Shown here: positions 17,887 through 28,100 of the stretch, piece by piece
How the letters are laid out: each line of letters begins with the position of its first letter
Numbering within the stretch: the first letter of the stretch is position 1
NCBI GenBank assembly: GCA_964630775.1
Contig: CAZVYY010000018.1
Location: 1-64,000 of the forward strand
Source of the DNA: Anaeroglomus sp964630775
Lineage (GTDB): Bacteria > Planctomycetota > Phycisphaerae > Sedimentisphaerales > Anaerohalosphaeraceae
Length of the DNA stretch: 64,000 bases
Direction: 5' to 3'
Notes under the pieces: model-generated
What the model saw: only the letters and a program-made list of their open reading frames with translations
Databases searched by the model: none
What the model was told of the DNA's origin: nothing
Position numbers and translations under genes: made by a program

Positions 17887-19374
17887 ATGAAGCTAATCAA
17901 AATACCCCAGGCCGACCGCGTATTTTTTCAGACGATCGCAGATGCGTCCTATACCAATCCGTTCAGCGAGAAGCGAGAAAGTCTTGACCGACAGATTGCG
18001 GGATTGACCGAAAGTGACACCAAAGGATTGTCGTGGCCGCAGATTGTGCCGGCGGTGATTCATAAAGTCCACAGCAAGCTGGCCGAACTGGACCATCAGA
18101 TTCCCGGACAACCCGCCTCTATTGACCATTTTAATCCGGAAGATCGGGAATTGATGAAGTATGTCTTTTTATTTGAGGTTTTTCATCGATTTGCTCTGGA
18201 TTTTGATACTCTCATCCGCAAACAGGAAAAAAATCCGGACAAGTCGCTGCCGGTTCCGTTTGCCGCCAGGACGTTTGAGCATCTTGCGACTCGGGGGTTC
18301 ACGCCGGCGCAACTGGCCCGCTCATTTGCCCTGTTTTACCAGATCCGGCGGGCATTTTATTTTATTAACCAGGGCCTGGTCGGACGCAGTGCCTGTATGC
18401 GCAAGCTGCGTATGGATTTATGGAACAATATCTTCACGCAGGATATCCGCGGGTATGAGCAGTATCTCTGGGATAAAATGGAGGATTTTGCCACCCTGAT
18501 TGAAGGCCCCACCGGCTCGGGCAAAGGGGCGGCCGCGGCGGCCATCGGCAAGAGCGGCTGGATTCCCTTCGACACAGCGGCGAATGCCTTTCAGTACAGC
18601 TTTACGAACCTGTTTGTTGCCGCCAACCTGAGCCAGTACGCTCCGACGCTGCTGGAAAGCGAGCTGTTCGGGCATACGCGGGGGGCATTCACCGGGGCGG
18701 TCACGGATCACGATGGATTATTCGGCCTGTGCAGGCCTCACGGGACGATTTTTCTCGACGAAATCAGTGAAGTGGCCCCCCAGGTCCAGGTCAAACTCTT
18801 GAAAGTGCTTGAAGAACGGACGTTTACGCCGGTCGGCAGCCACAAACCGAGGCGGTTTTTTGGGCGTGTCGTGGCGGCGACCAATCGGCCGACTGAAGAG
18901 CTGCGACGCACGGGGGCATTTCGCGAGGATTTTTATTATCGGCTTTGTGCCGACTGCATCCAGATGCCCAGCCTGGCCCAGCGGATTGAGGAAAATCCGG
19001 ACGAACTGACTGAGCTGGTCGAGCATTTCAGCGTGCTGATTACGGGGCAGGATATTCCGGAATTGTCGGAAAAGGTGCTGGATGTGATTCAGAAACGGCT
19101 GGGCAGGGACTACCCGTGGCCGGGCAATGTCCGCGAGCTGGCCCAGTGTATCCGCCGGGTCATTCTTAAGGAAGACTACCAGCCGCAGGTGCCCAGGCCG
19201 ACGACGCAGATTCAGGAATTCCTGAATGGGGTGCAGCAGGCGAATTATTCGGCGGACGAACTGCTGAACCAGTACTGCAAATGGCTGTATACGAAATATC
19301 CATCCTATCAGGATGTCGCACGGATTACGGGCATCGACTGGCGCACCGCTAAAAAGCGGATTGAGCAGAAGTGA
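17887..19374 (+). CDS. Sigma-54-dependent transcriptional activator (AAA+)
   Basis: An enhancer-binding-protein-type activator of 495 residues. The AAA+ core has Walker A GPTGSGKG (207-214), the sigma-54-contacting GAFTGA loop (266-271), Walker B TIFLDE (287-292), FREDFYYRL and WPGNVRELAQCIRR. A helix-turn-helix sits at the C-terminus (YQDVARITGIDWRTAKKRI). The N-terminal 190 residues are mostly helical and are not a response-regulator receiver, so the signal is unknown. In overall shape it recalls RtcR-type regulators but is not clearly one. It diverges from the dehydratase-activase operon, its most likely target by position, although no TGGC-N8-TTGC site was identified with confidence. Confidence 0.82.
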   Translation: MKLIKIPQADRVFFQTIADASYTNPFSEKRESLDRQIAGLTESDTKGLSWPQIVPAVIHKVHSKLAELDHQIPGQPASIDHFNPEDRELMKYVFLFEVFHRFALDFDTLIRKQEKNPDKSLPVPFAARTFEHLATRGFTPAQLARSFALFYQIRRAFYFINQGLVGRSACMRKLRMDLWNNIFTQDIRGYEQYLWDKMEDFATLIEGPTGSGKGAAAAAIGKSGWIPFDTAANAFQYSFTNLFVAANLSQYAPTLLESELFGHTRGAFTGAVTDHDGLFGLCRPHGTIFLDEISEVAPQVQVKLLKVLEERTFTPVGSHKPRRFFGRVVAATNRPTEELRRTGAFREDFYYRLCADCIQMPSLAQRIEENPDELTELVEHFSVLITGQDIPELSEKVLDVIQKRLGRDYPWPGNVRELAQCIRRVILKEDYQPQVPRPTTQIQEFLNGVQQANYSADELLNQYCKWLYTKYPSYQDVARITGIDWRTAKKRIEQK

Positions 19375-19422
19375 TTGTATGGGATAAAAGATTAGAAATT
19401 CGCGGCATTCCTAAAGAAGGAA

Positions 19423-19508
19423 TGCGGATGAGAGGAGTTGAACCTCCACGAGCATTTAAGCCCACAGGCACCTGAAGCCTGCGCGTCTGCCAATTCCGCC
19501 ACATCCGC
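19423..19508 (-). tRNA. tRNA-Leu (anticodon CAG)
   Basis: On the minus strand the acceptor arms GCGGATG and CATCCGC pair, followed by discriminator A. The anticodon arm CAGGC-TTCAGGT-GCCTG gives anticodon CAG, decoding CUG. There is a long variable arm (class II) and a GGTTCAACTCC T-arm. The 3' CCA is not encoded. Confidence 0.95.
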
Positions 19509-19685
19509 AAAGGAAAGGCTATCATAGCGACTTCGTGCCTGTCGTCAAGTGTTTTTATCGAAAATTGCCGTGTAAACCGGCATAAATCAGCTAAATTAGA
19601 ACAAAAACAGTGGATTCAGCGTCTTGTTTTGCTAAATATAAGAGTTATTACATCCACATATTAACGCAAACAGGACTATTACGCC

Positions 19686-19960
19686 ATGAAAAATCGCTGG
19701 CTGATTGCCGCAAGTGCTGTAGAAATCTATATTTCCACCGTCTCGGTTTACGCCTGGAGCTGATTATGGCGGGGGTTTTGCCTCCATGCCAGCCTTCATC
19801 ACCGACGTTTTTGGTGCAAAATAGGTCTCTGCCATGCTGGGGTTTATTCTGACTGCCTTGTCTGCGACGGGTATTGCAAGGCCGCTTTTAATATCCCGGA
19901 GCTGATAGCCGGGCTGATGATTGCTGTTATCCTGAAATTAACACTTCAATCAAGGCTAAT
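19686..19960 (+). pseudogene. Decayed remnant of an oxalate/formate-antiporter-family MFS transporter
   Basis: The frame from ATG 19686 begins KNRWLIAASA and continues to VYAWS, the first helix of OFA-family transporters, then hits TGA. One base out of phase, the sequence resumes with YGGGFASMPAFITDVFGAK, a motif that lies late in intact family members. A TAG follows and then a similar hydrophobic stretch (VSAMLGFILTALSATGIA). The last recognisable piece is around IPELIAGLMIAVIL. Most of the middle is deleted and at least two stops plus a frameshift are present, so this is a dead fragment next to a tRNA gene. Confidence 0.7.
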
Positions 19961-19979
19961 CAAATCCTGATTCACGCCT

Positions 19980-21491
19980 TTAATAGACCTCGTCTGAACC
20001 GCCGAAGATGACTTTGATCCGGTCAATGTTGGGGATCACCGGAAGCATATTGGGCATCGGGCTGTAGGCATCGGACCAATAGACCAGAAACGCTTTTCCC
20101 ATCATATACTCCATTGGTACAACGCCCATGCGGTAGGCCGGCTGGTTAGTAATGCCCTTGCCTTCTTCCGACCAGAGCCGGGCATCGAGGCTGTTGGGGC
20201 TGTTGTCGCCGCAGACAAAAAATTCTTCATCTTCCAGCTTGAACGGGTCTTCCTCATTGGCTCGCAGTGTCGCCTGGGAGATATAGTAGGTGTCTCGAAA
20301 TAATCCCAGATGGCTGACCTGTATCTGTCCTCGACCGAGGAGGCGGACCTGCGGCTGAGGAACCGCTTTGCGTTTGGGTGCCGGCCTGACCGGCAGGTCG
20401 AAACTGAGTCGATTTTCGCCATACCGCAGCACTAATCGATGGTCCACGTTGGCAAATTCAAAGACCGTCAGCCGGTTATCCGAGGCCGGGCGCATCGGCG
20501 TGCGAGCCAGATCGTCGATCCGGTCGCCCTGCCGCCGCTGGAGGATGAGCATGCCGGTAAAATCGACACGGCCGATATAATGCACACCATTTTTTTCGAG
20601 TGATGCCCCGACGCTGCCGCGGGTTTCGGGGCGTACATAAAACCGCATCATCAGGTCACTGCACACGGGCTGTCCGCGCCGCAGCATGTCACTGTTATAG
20701 GCATAGGTTGAATGGAAATCATTGCCGACTTCGCTGTTATACAGCAGCGAGTGATCCCGCGTGTCGTCCTCGTTGAGACAAAACACCGTCGGGCCATCGG
20801 CATTGAGGTTCCATCGGCTGTCGGTATTCGGCTCATTTTCAAAGGGCTGGCGCCAAGTCCGATTGAGTGCATCCGCGGCGGCGGCCTGACCGGCCGGGCC
20901 GGCGGCGCCAAAGGGCTGGTAATCGTTGTCATAAATCGGCATCCACAGTTCCTGCTGGACTTTGGCGGGCTTGCGCTGGATCTGGCCGTTGATGAATACA
21001 TCGCCATCAATCAACTGCACCGTCTCGCCGGGCAAGGCGATCAATCGCTTGATATAGTTAATCGCCGGATTGGTCGGATTTTTAAAGACCACCACATCCC
21101 AGCGTCGGGGCGGCACATACTGATAAATGCTTTTAAGGACGAAAATACGGTCGCCGTTCTGCTGACGTCCAATGGCCGTCGTGGGCTGGTAATACCCGCA
21201 ACTGGAGCACTGCGGTCGATTGTACAGCGAGGTATCCCCGCCAACATCATAGGCATGGCCGCATCGCACACAGCGCAGATGATAGTGCGCTCCTTTGAGC
21301 GTTTCAGCCATGCTGCCGGTGGGAATCTGGAAAGCCTCGACTCCAAATGCCCGGAATACCAGGGCCAGAATCAGCGCCACCAGGAGCCATTCAATGGTAT
21401 TGATTATCCCTTCCATCGCCGCACTGCGACGGGGGATATACTCCTGCTGGGGCGGCACCGCCTGCTGTTGCTGCTGTTCGATTTCATCCAT
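19980..21491 (-). CDS. lepB: Type I signal peptidase with zinc-ribbon insertion (copy 1)
   Basis: S26-family signal peptidase of 503 residues that cleaves Sec signal peptides on the outer face of the cytoplasmic membrane. A transmembrane helix lies at about 33-52. The catalytic Ser60 sits in IPTGSMAETL and Lys148 in NYIKRLIALPGE; FVCGDNSPNSLDAR is the late conserved box. Between Ser and Lys lies a two-CxxC insert (CVRC at 74-77, CSSC at 95-98) that looks like a zinc ribbon. A beta-rich insertion of about 180 residues follows the Lys box. The length is roughly twice the usual bacterial enzyme. It starts 14 nt after the stop of the second copy and is probably co-transcribed with it. Confidence 0.9.
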   Translation of the reverse strand: MDEIEQQQQQAVPPQQEYIPRRSAAMEGIINTIEWLLVALILALVFRAFGVEAFQIPTGSMAETLKGAHYHLRCVRCGHAYDVGGDTSLYNRPQCSSCGYYQPTTAIGRQQNGDRIFVLKSIYQYVPPRRWDVVVFKNPTNPAINYIKRLIALPGETVQLIDGDVFINGQIQRKPAKVQQELWMPIYDNDYQPFGAAGPAGQAAAADALNRTWRQPFENEPNTDSRWNLNADGPTVFCLNEDDTRDHSLLYNSEVGNDFHSTYAYNSDMLRRGQPVCSDLMMRFYVRPETRGSVGASLEKNGVHYIGRVDFTGMLILQRRQGDRIDDLARTPMRPASDNRLTVFEFANVDHRLVLRYGENRLSFDLPVRPAPKRKAVPQPQVRLLGRGQIQVSHLGLFRDTYYISQATLRANEEDPFKLEDEEFFVCGDNSPNSLDARLWSEEGKGITNQPAYRMGVVPMEYMMGKAFLVYWSDAYSPMPNMLPVIPNIDRIKVIFGGSDEVY

Positions 21492-21505
21492 GCGATTGCG
21501 AATTC

Positions 21506-23104
21506 CTACGGATTTGATGATTTCGCCGAAAAACGGTCGCTGCCGTAAATGATTTTCATCCCGTCCGGTTCCGGGGGGCCGTCCAGGTAGGGAATGATGC
21601 GCCAGCCCTGCCGTTCAAACCGCCAATTGCCCGGGAAATGAACAAAAAATGCCTTGCCGACGAGGTAGTCCCGCGGCACAATCCCATCGCGGTAGGTCTG
21701 GCCGGGATTGGCTTTGGTCGGTTCTTTCCACATGCGGGCATCATAGCTGTTGGGGCTGTTATCGCCGCAGACGAAAAACTCGTCCGTCTGCAGGTCCAGC
21801 GGCTTGCCTTCGGAGGCACGCATCACGCGATTGTCTTCGGCGCCGGTGTAGTAGATGTCCCGCATGAGCTTGATGTGGCGAAGCTGGGCATTGCCATAAC
21901 CAACAATCTCGGCAGTCGGGCCTGATTGGCGGTTCTTGCCGGCATCGTCCCGGCCCGTGCCGAGGTCATATTCGAGCTTATCGACACCATATTCGAGAAT
22001 GAGCTTATGATCCACGTTGGCAAATCGCAGCAATGCCATCTGGTCGGCAGTGCCTGAAAGAGCGCTTCCTGCGGCCAACTGCTCTTCGGTGCCGTCGGCC
22101 CCGATTCGGCTGATCGACATTTGACCGCTGGAATCCACCAGGCCCCGGTAACGGATGCCGTACTTGCCAAGCACTGCACCGATGCCGCTGTCGGCTCCGA
22201 GATCAACATAATACGCCAGCATAAGGTCGCTGCACACGGCCATCGCGGGAATCATTTGGGAGGGATCATAGCCATAGACGGCCTTGAAATCATTGCCTTT
22301 AGCTGGATTGTATCGCAGGCTTCGCATGGCATTCCTGTCACCGCCGGTCAGAGAAAAGACCATCGGTCCGTCGGCATTGAGACTCCAGCCCTGGTCTTCC
22401 GGCTCAAACGGCTGCTCCCAGCGGCGGCCGTTGAATCGTGTCCCATCCGTCCGGGCCGGCTGGTAATCATTATTGTAGATCGGCATCCAGAGTTCTTCCT
22501 GGACTTTGGCGGGTTTGCGGGCAATCCGGTCGTTGATATAAATATCGCCATCGATAATTTCGACCCGTTCACCCGGCAGTGCTATCAGCCGCTTAATATA
22601 ATTAATTTCCGGCTGAATCGGATTTTTGAAGACGATGACATCCCAGCGTTTCGGCTCAAAGAACTGGTAAATGCATTTCAGGACAAAAATCTGATCGCCG
22701 CGAGAGACGGCGCGTTTTGGTGCTGGCTTGCCATCAGCGGTATAAAACTGGCCATCGACTTTGCTGGGCTGACCGCTGTCTTCATACCAGCCGCAACTGG
22801 GGCAGCGGGGAAACAGCGGTATGATGGGCAAATCCTGTCGCGGGACGGAGTTTTCCGCCATCTTATAACCGCTGGGATAAAACTCGTAATCGTAGCGATA
22901 GCCGCATTCCGAGCAGCGCAGGCGGAAATGGGAGCCGCGGAGCGTTTCGGCCATACTGCCGGTGGGGATTCGATAGACCTGCATGACAAAGACAATAAAG
23001 ACCAGCGTCCCGGCCAGTGCCGTGATAATCCATTCCAAATTATGATAGACCGCATCGACTTTCGCATCGCCGCTGACGATATATTTTCCGACGTTTTTTT
23101 TCAT
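21506..23104 (-). CDS. lepB: Type I signal peptidase with zinc-ribbon insertion (copy 2)
   Basis: A paralogue of the downstream gene with the same architecture in 532 residues: a transmembrane helix (about 25-44), Ser50 in RIPTGSMAETL, a zinc-ribbon-like CSEC (64-67) and CPSC (101-104), Lys171 in NYIKRLIALPGE, a large beta-rich insertion, and FVCGDNSPNSYDAR near the end. Two tandem enzymes fit the large number of exported proteins encoded around them. The spacing between the CxxC pairs differs from copy 1 (36 versus 17 residues), so they have diverged. The first gene after a strong promoter at 23229-23257. Confidence 0.9.
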   Translation of the reverse strand: MKKNVGKYIVSGDAKVDAVYHNLEWIITALAGTLVFIVFVMQVYRIPTGSMAETLRGSHFRLRCSECGYRYDYEFYPSGYKMAENSVPRQDLPIIPLFPRCPSCGWYEDSGQPSKVDGQFYTADGKPAPKRAVSRGDQIFVLKCIYQFFEPKRWDVIVFKNPIQPEINYIKRLIALPGERVEIIDGDIYINDRIARKPAKVQEELWMPIYNNDYQPARTDGTRFNGRRWEQPFEPEDQGWSLNADGPMVFSLTGGDRNAMRSLRYNPAKGNDFKAVYGYDPSQMIPAMAVCSDLMLAYYVDLGADSGIGAVLGKYGIRYRGLVDSSGQMSISRIGADGTEEQLAAGSALSGTADQMALLRFANVDHKLILEYGVDKLEYDLGTGRDDAGKNRQSGPTAEIVGYGNAQLRHIKLMRDIYYTGAEDNRVMRASEGKPLDLQTDEFFVCGDNSPNSYDARMWKEPTKANPGQTYRDGIVPRDYLVGKAFFVHFPGNWRFERQGWRIIPYLDGPPEPDGMKIIYGSDRFSAKSSNP

Positions 23105-23228
23105 AGGCTCATCCGCACATTGACTGTTCCTCAGGGGCGACGACGCCGGACTGAGGCGGTTTTGTTCAAGCCGACTGTTTCATCGGCAGCCCAAACGAAA
23201 AACCTGCAAAATAGAGATAAAACAGGAT

Positions 23229-23257
23229 ATTATCCTATTCCTCTGACCGGCGGTCAA
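23229..23257 (-). promoter_or_regulatory. Sigma-70-type promoter for the signal peptidase operon
   Basis: On the minus strand TTGACC is separated by 17 bases from GATAAT, about 130 nt before the first signal peptidase start. A perfect palindrome AGGATATTATCCT (23225-23237) overlaps the -10 and could be an operator. Confidence 0.6.
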
Positions 23258-23407
23258 GCAATTCTGTTTCATTTTGTATAAATCCCAGTCAAAATAGTGG
23301 CTCCGGATGACGGGGGCAAATTTTTTGCCTAAAATCAGGCCAAAAACAGCTTAAATACACTCCCGACAGCCAATATCCAATTCAATGAAATTTTTGCAAA
23401 AAATTGC

Positions 23408-23436
23408 TTGCCGGTTCGAAGTCTATTCTGTATAGT
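23408..23436 (+). promoter_or_regulatory. Sigma-70-type promoter upstream of the HU-like gene
   Basis: TTGCCG, a 17-base spacer, then TATAGT. The distance to the HU-like start codon is about 315 nt, so the transcript has a long leader or an independent small RNA lies in between. The region contains nested inverted repeats (TGCTGC/GCAGCA around CGGGC/GCCCG at about 23490-23530). Confidence 0.5.
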
Positions 23437-23751
23437 GATTTGCGTCAGGTGTCGGAGATGTGATAAAGGCCATATAAAACGGGCTGGATTTGCTGCGATA
23501 CCGGATGCGGGCAGTGCCCGAAGAGCAGCAGGTTATGTCAAACGGGATTTTTTAGAGCAGGCGAAAGCGGTTTTAAGCTGTTTTTAACCGTCGGAAATTA
23601 AGGAACACTCGTCTGGCTAAATAAAGATATTATATATATTTTATTTGCAGGTTTAGGTTTTAGCCCAAAAGGCTTGTGGCGGATACGCCTTCAATTTATC
23701 GCTATTGTTTATATTATTAATCTCAGGTTTATACTTCGTGAGGGTATCCGA

Positions 23752-24054
23752 ATGGCAACCATCACCAAAAAAGAGTTAATTGACCGGATCGCTGAAACCT
23801 CTCAGGCCAAGCGTGTGCTGGTCAAACGCATCATCCAGTCTTTCCTTGACGAAATCGTCGGGGAACTGGCTCAGGACAACCGACTCGAGTTCCGTGATTT
23901 CGGAATCTTCGAGACCCGCACACGTTCCAGCCGCGTGGCCCAAAACCCCAAAACGCTGGAACGGGTTCAAGTTCCATCCAAACGCAGCGTCAAGTTCAAA
24001 ATGGGCCGGCTGATGAAAGAAAAACTCTGCCCGGACGAAACGGTTACGGAATAA
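23752..24054 (+). CDS. HU/IHF-family DNA-binding protein
   Basis: A 100-residue histone-like protein. TKKELIDRIAE at the N-terminus, the beta-arm signature LEFRDFGIFETRTRSSRVA and the tail KRSVKFKMGR are typical of HU/IHF proteins, which bend DNA as dimers. The open frame extends 26 codons upstream, but the ATG at 23752 has GAGGGT 8 nt before it and gives the normal length. The C-terminal dozen residues exceed the shortest HU proteins. A cold-shock gene follows 68 nt downstream. Confidence 0.9.
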   Translation: MATITKKELIDRIAETSQAKRVLVKRIIQSFLDEIVGELAQDNRLEFRDFGIFETRTRSSRVAQNPKTLERVQVPSKRSVKFKMGRLMKEKLCPDETVTE

Positions 24055-24122
24055 TCAGGTATTTCACGCAATCATTGCGGATCAACTTTGTCTAAATTAT
24101 GTCTTGTTTAGTGGAGAGGACC

Positions 24123-24329
24123 ATGGCTGAAGGTACGGTCAAATGGTATGATAAGAAGAAGGGGTATGGCTTTGTTCTCAATGAAAAGGGAGAGGACATT
24201 TTTGTTCATTACACCAGCTTCGCCGACCCGGCCATTCGCTGTCTCGACGAGGGAGAGCGAGTCTTATTTGATATTGTCAGCGGCGAAAAAGGCCCGCGTG
24301 CCCAAAACGTCAAGAAAATCAAACCCTGA
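24123..24329 (+). CDS. Cold-shock-domain protein (CspA family)
   Basis: A 68-residue protein: GTVKWYDKKKGYGFV is the RNP1 region and EDIFVHYTSF contains RNP2. These are the canonical nucleic-acid-binding motifs of the cold-shock fold. The ATG at 24123 follows GGAGAGG. A 9-residue upstream extension of the frame is unlikely to be translated. CspA proteins melt RNA structure. The stop codon lies in the loop of a long hairpin. Confidence 0.92.
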   Translation: MAEGTVKWYDKKKGYGFVLNEKGEDIFVHYTSFADPAIRCLDEGERVLFDIVSGEKGPRAQNVKKIKP

Positions 24330-24345
24330 TTATTGGGTTTGATTT
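24316..24345 (+). terminator. Hairpin spanning the end of the cold-shock gene
   Basis: AAATCAAACCC and GGGTTTGATTT form a perfect 11-bp stem with an 8-base loop that contains the TGA stop. There is no T tract beyond the stem, so it may be a terminator, an RNA stabiliser or a structure acting on termination of translation. Confidence 0.4.
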
Positions 24346-24539
24346 CCACGTCTTGCGAGAAATCGCGGAAGATATTATAACCAGATTTTATTTCTATACC
24401 ACCGATATCCACTTTAAACTTGAATTAACACAGAATTCACAGTGATTGTGGTCATTTGTTCCTTGCTCAAATGCATCCTGTATGGTATGCTGACAGGTGG
24501 GTCGAATTCATCGACCGTTGCAGGATATCGGAGCTTGGC

Positions 24540-25175
24540 ATGTTTTCAGCACAATCGAGCCAAATTCTGGATTCACAAGTGCTTGTTTTAAATAAGCACT
24601 ATATGGCCTTCCGGGTCATCGGACTCCGCCGGGCATTGTCTCTGGTTGTCCGGGAGCTGGCGGAGATTGTGTCCTGTGACGACGGCACCTGGGAAAATTA
24701 CGACTTCAATTCCTGGCGGGAATTATCCTCTTATCGACAGACCTTTGAAGCACACAAATACGATTGGGTTTCCGGGGTTAATTTCGATATTGCCGTGCCG
24801 CGGGTTATTCGATTACTGTTTTACGACAGGCTCCCTCGACAAACCGTTAAATTCAATCGCCGGAACATCTTTGCCCGTGACGGCAATCGATGCCAATATT
24901 GCGGCAGGAAATTCCCCACCAGCGAACTGTCGCTGGATCATGTGGTGCCGCGAACACTCGGCGGCGGCAATGCCTGGGATAATATCGTCTGTGCATGCAC
25001 CAAATGCAACGCCCAAAAAGGCGGCCGGACACCGGAGCAGGCCCACATGAAGCTGATTCAGAAGCCTGTCAAGCCCAAACGCAATCCGGTTCTCCATATT
25101 CATCTGAGCCACGACCGATATAAAAGCTGGAAGCAGTTCCTCGACCATGCGTACTGGTCTGTGGAACTGACCTGA
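24540..25175 (+). CDS. HNH endonuclease family protein
   Basis: The chain of 211 residues begins SSQILDSQVLVLNKHYMAFRV and ends with an HNH nuclease module: CQYC (118-121), SLDHVVPRTLGG with the catalytic His134, and CACTKCN (151-157) as the second zinc pair. This type of freestanding HNH protein is common in planctomycetes, myxobacteria and cyanobacteria. Its biological role is not established. The ATG at 24540 has GGAG 7 nt upstream; the longer frame from 24456 lacks one. There is no toxin or restriction partner adjacent. Confidence 0.8.
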   Translation: MFSAQSSQILDSQVLVLNKHYMAFRVIGLRRALSLVVRELAEIVSCDDGTWENYDFNSWRELSSYRQTFEAHKYDWVSGVNFDIAVPRVIRLLFYDRLPRQTVKFNRRNIFARDGNRCQYCGRKFPTSELSLDHVVPRTLGGGNAWDNIVCACTKCNAQKGGRTPEQAHMKLIQKPVKPKRNPVLHIHLSHDRYKSWKQFLDHAYWSVELT

Positions 25176-25195
25176 TTACGCCCTGCCGATTCCGG

Positions 25196-28100
25196 CTACC
25201 GAATTCGCAGATTGCCCCTCGCTTTTAAATTCAACCCATTATCGACCGGCATTCCGGAACTGGCAATCTTAATCATATTGGCTATCACATCAATTTTTCC
25301 GTTCGGGTCGAGCTGGATGAGGGTATTGACATCCTGGGTCATATTGCTGCCGATCGTCCTGAGGTTTCCGCCTGCACCGATGGTGTAAGTGGTATCGACT
25401 ACCCAGCCCCAACTGTCAATCTGGCATAACTGCAATTCCACATTGCCGCTGTTGATGCGCAGGCCTTTTTCGCTGCCGCCCCAGCAGCAGGTACCGAACA
25501 TCCGGAAGGTGTCGGCTGCGGACAGATTGGTTTCAAGATAGCTGCCGTTGGCATAATCGACAGTGACAATCTGCGAATTAATCATATCGAGTCCGTCGTC
25601 GCCGATATCATCCACGCGAATTGATGTCGTGCATTGATCGATTCCCAGACCAAGGCAGTATCCGGAAGGGCCATGGCCGTTTTCAGTCACCAGATTGGCG
25701 CCTCGCCAGCCGCCAAATACGAAATTCTGGTGCAGAACCTGACCGCTGACATGCCCAATCAGATAGGGAATGGCCTGTCGCCAGGCGATGTTATAGACTC
25801 CGCCAATATCTCCGCTGGATGGGATGCTTTTGTACTGAGAACGCTGGAAGACATAGGCCGAGGGATTGAACTGACAGTTTTGAACGCGTCCATTCTGTGA
25901 ACCGCCGCCGACATGGACGCCGGTTTTCATCGCGGTAGCGAGGATGCAATCAACATAATGGCGGTCACATTTATAAGTCGCCAGGTCCAGCAATTGCCAG
26001 GGAATGGTGGAGGCGATACTGATGACGTACACATCTTCGCCTAAACCCCGAATCATAAATGGATAGGGGGTCATACCGTAATTAACGGTATCATTGAAAT
26101 CGTAAATCTGGCCGGCGTGGTGAATCGTCAGGCCGCGGATTCCGGCATGCGGCTGGATTTGAATAAACGGCGTGCCGTTCTCATCATTCCTGCCATAATA
26201 GGTATTGAGTACGCTGCCGCGGGCACTGGGGCTAAAGGCCAGGTCATGGATGCCTCGCAGTTCCACCCCAGTCGGCACCACCAGCGTCCCATTCAGACGA
26301 TAATCGCCGCCCGGAACAAATACGATACCGCCGCCGTTGGCACCGGCATCATTCAGAGCCGCCTGAAACGCCGGCGTGGCATCCGAGGATTGATCTGCCG
26401 CTGCGTTGTAGGGAGACTCTGTCACCACAAACAGGTCGCGTTTGGCAGCGGTATGAGCCTGTGCGGGCTTTTTAAAATCATACGCCGGCAAGGGAGTCAC
26501 CGCCACCGGGGTATGGTCTATCAAAACCGGATACGCGGTATTGTCGGCAATCTGGGCCGTTCGGGCAAAACGATTACCTTGCAGTGTTACCCCCCGGACA
26601 GAGGCATTGACGGTGACATGTGTCCCGGCGGCATCGGCAAAATCAGAATTGACGATGGACAGGTATCCGCCATCGGCCCTGACTTCGCCTTCCCTGAACG
26701 TGCAGCCAATAGCCTGAATCTTGGCGGAGCCGGTGTTGTACAAGGCGTAGTTCAATGCATTGATCTGACAGGTATGCAGCAGCGCCTGTCCATTGGCAGA
26801 GGCAGTAAAATGCAGGCCCGTTTGTGCCTGGTCAATGTTGAATCGCGTGAACATAAAGCCCACCGAAGCGATCCCCTCGACATAAACACCGGTACGACAG
26901 TGTTTCAGGTCAAATGCATAACACTGGCCATTGGGGACGCTGCCGGTGTCGTCTTCATTGCGTGACGGATGCAGCAGCAGGCCCTGATAATAGCCTTCGA
27001 CGGTGACATACGCGGCATAGGACCAGTCGATACGTCCCAGGACGATTCCTGTGGCGTTACCATAGAGCCACTGAGCGTGCCGGTTGTCGGTCGGGGCATT
27101 GGGAAGGCCTGAATTTTTCCAATACTCCGGCGAAAAATGGACTGTCTCAATGCGGCCCACATCCGCCAGGCAGTCAAATTCGATGCCGGTCTTCAGGGGT
27201 GTGCCGTAAATATGACGCAGGAAGGGGCTGGCGGTAATGTGTCGATTTTCGTAGTTGCTGAAACCAATATAGGCATTGACAAAGGTGACATTCTCGACGG
27301 TATGATTGCTGCCGTCCACGCGGCGGATGGCCGGCGGATACGGCTGGATATTGTCGGCGGTCTGTTCGGGATACCAGAGGGTCAGCCCTTTGACGCCGGC
27401 ACAATTGCTCAGGCCAATAAACGGGACTCCTTCGTCATCGTTTTGTCCGCGACCTGCGTAGGCCATCAGGATCGTCCCTGTAACGGGGTCGGCGGGGTTC
27501 GGAATCTGCCAGTCACCGCGAAGGATGACGCGCGAGGGGACGGTCAGATTGCCGCTGACTTTGTATCTGCCGGACGGCAAAAACAGGGTTCCACCGCCGC
27601 TATTGCTCAACGCCACCATCGCGTTTTGAATCGCTTCGGTCACGTCGGTCTGGCCATCACCCACGATTCCCCAATTACTGGCATAATACGGCGTAACAAT
27701 CCAGTCATCGGTCGGGAATTCCGTCTGCGCGATATGCCAATCGGTCACCATTCCACTCAGCCAGTTGGCAGCCAGCACGTTAAAATCCCCGAGATCGACC
27801 CTGCATAACGTATCGAGATTGGCGATGCCGGCACAGTCATAGTCCAGCCAGCTATCGGCCAAAATCGCCAGGTCGGCGATGTCCACACCGAAATCTTTAT
27901 TGATATCACCCGCTACCGGGGGCAACGCGGTCAGGGTTGTTTTTCCGGGAGTGGTAATATTGTAATCATAGACTACTTTGCCCTTGCCGCCGTAGGCGGT
28001 AATTCTTTTATCCGCAATCATAACCAGAACGCTGCCGGTTTTATCGCCGGAAATCCGGACGGTTCCTTCCGCGATATCCACATTGGAACCAGTGCCGATA

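Noticed and set aside
26117..26965. 282-codon plus-strand frame opposite the beta-helix protein
   Set aside because: Shadow of the minus-strand gene; no domain or start signal.
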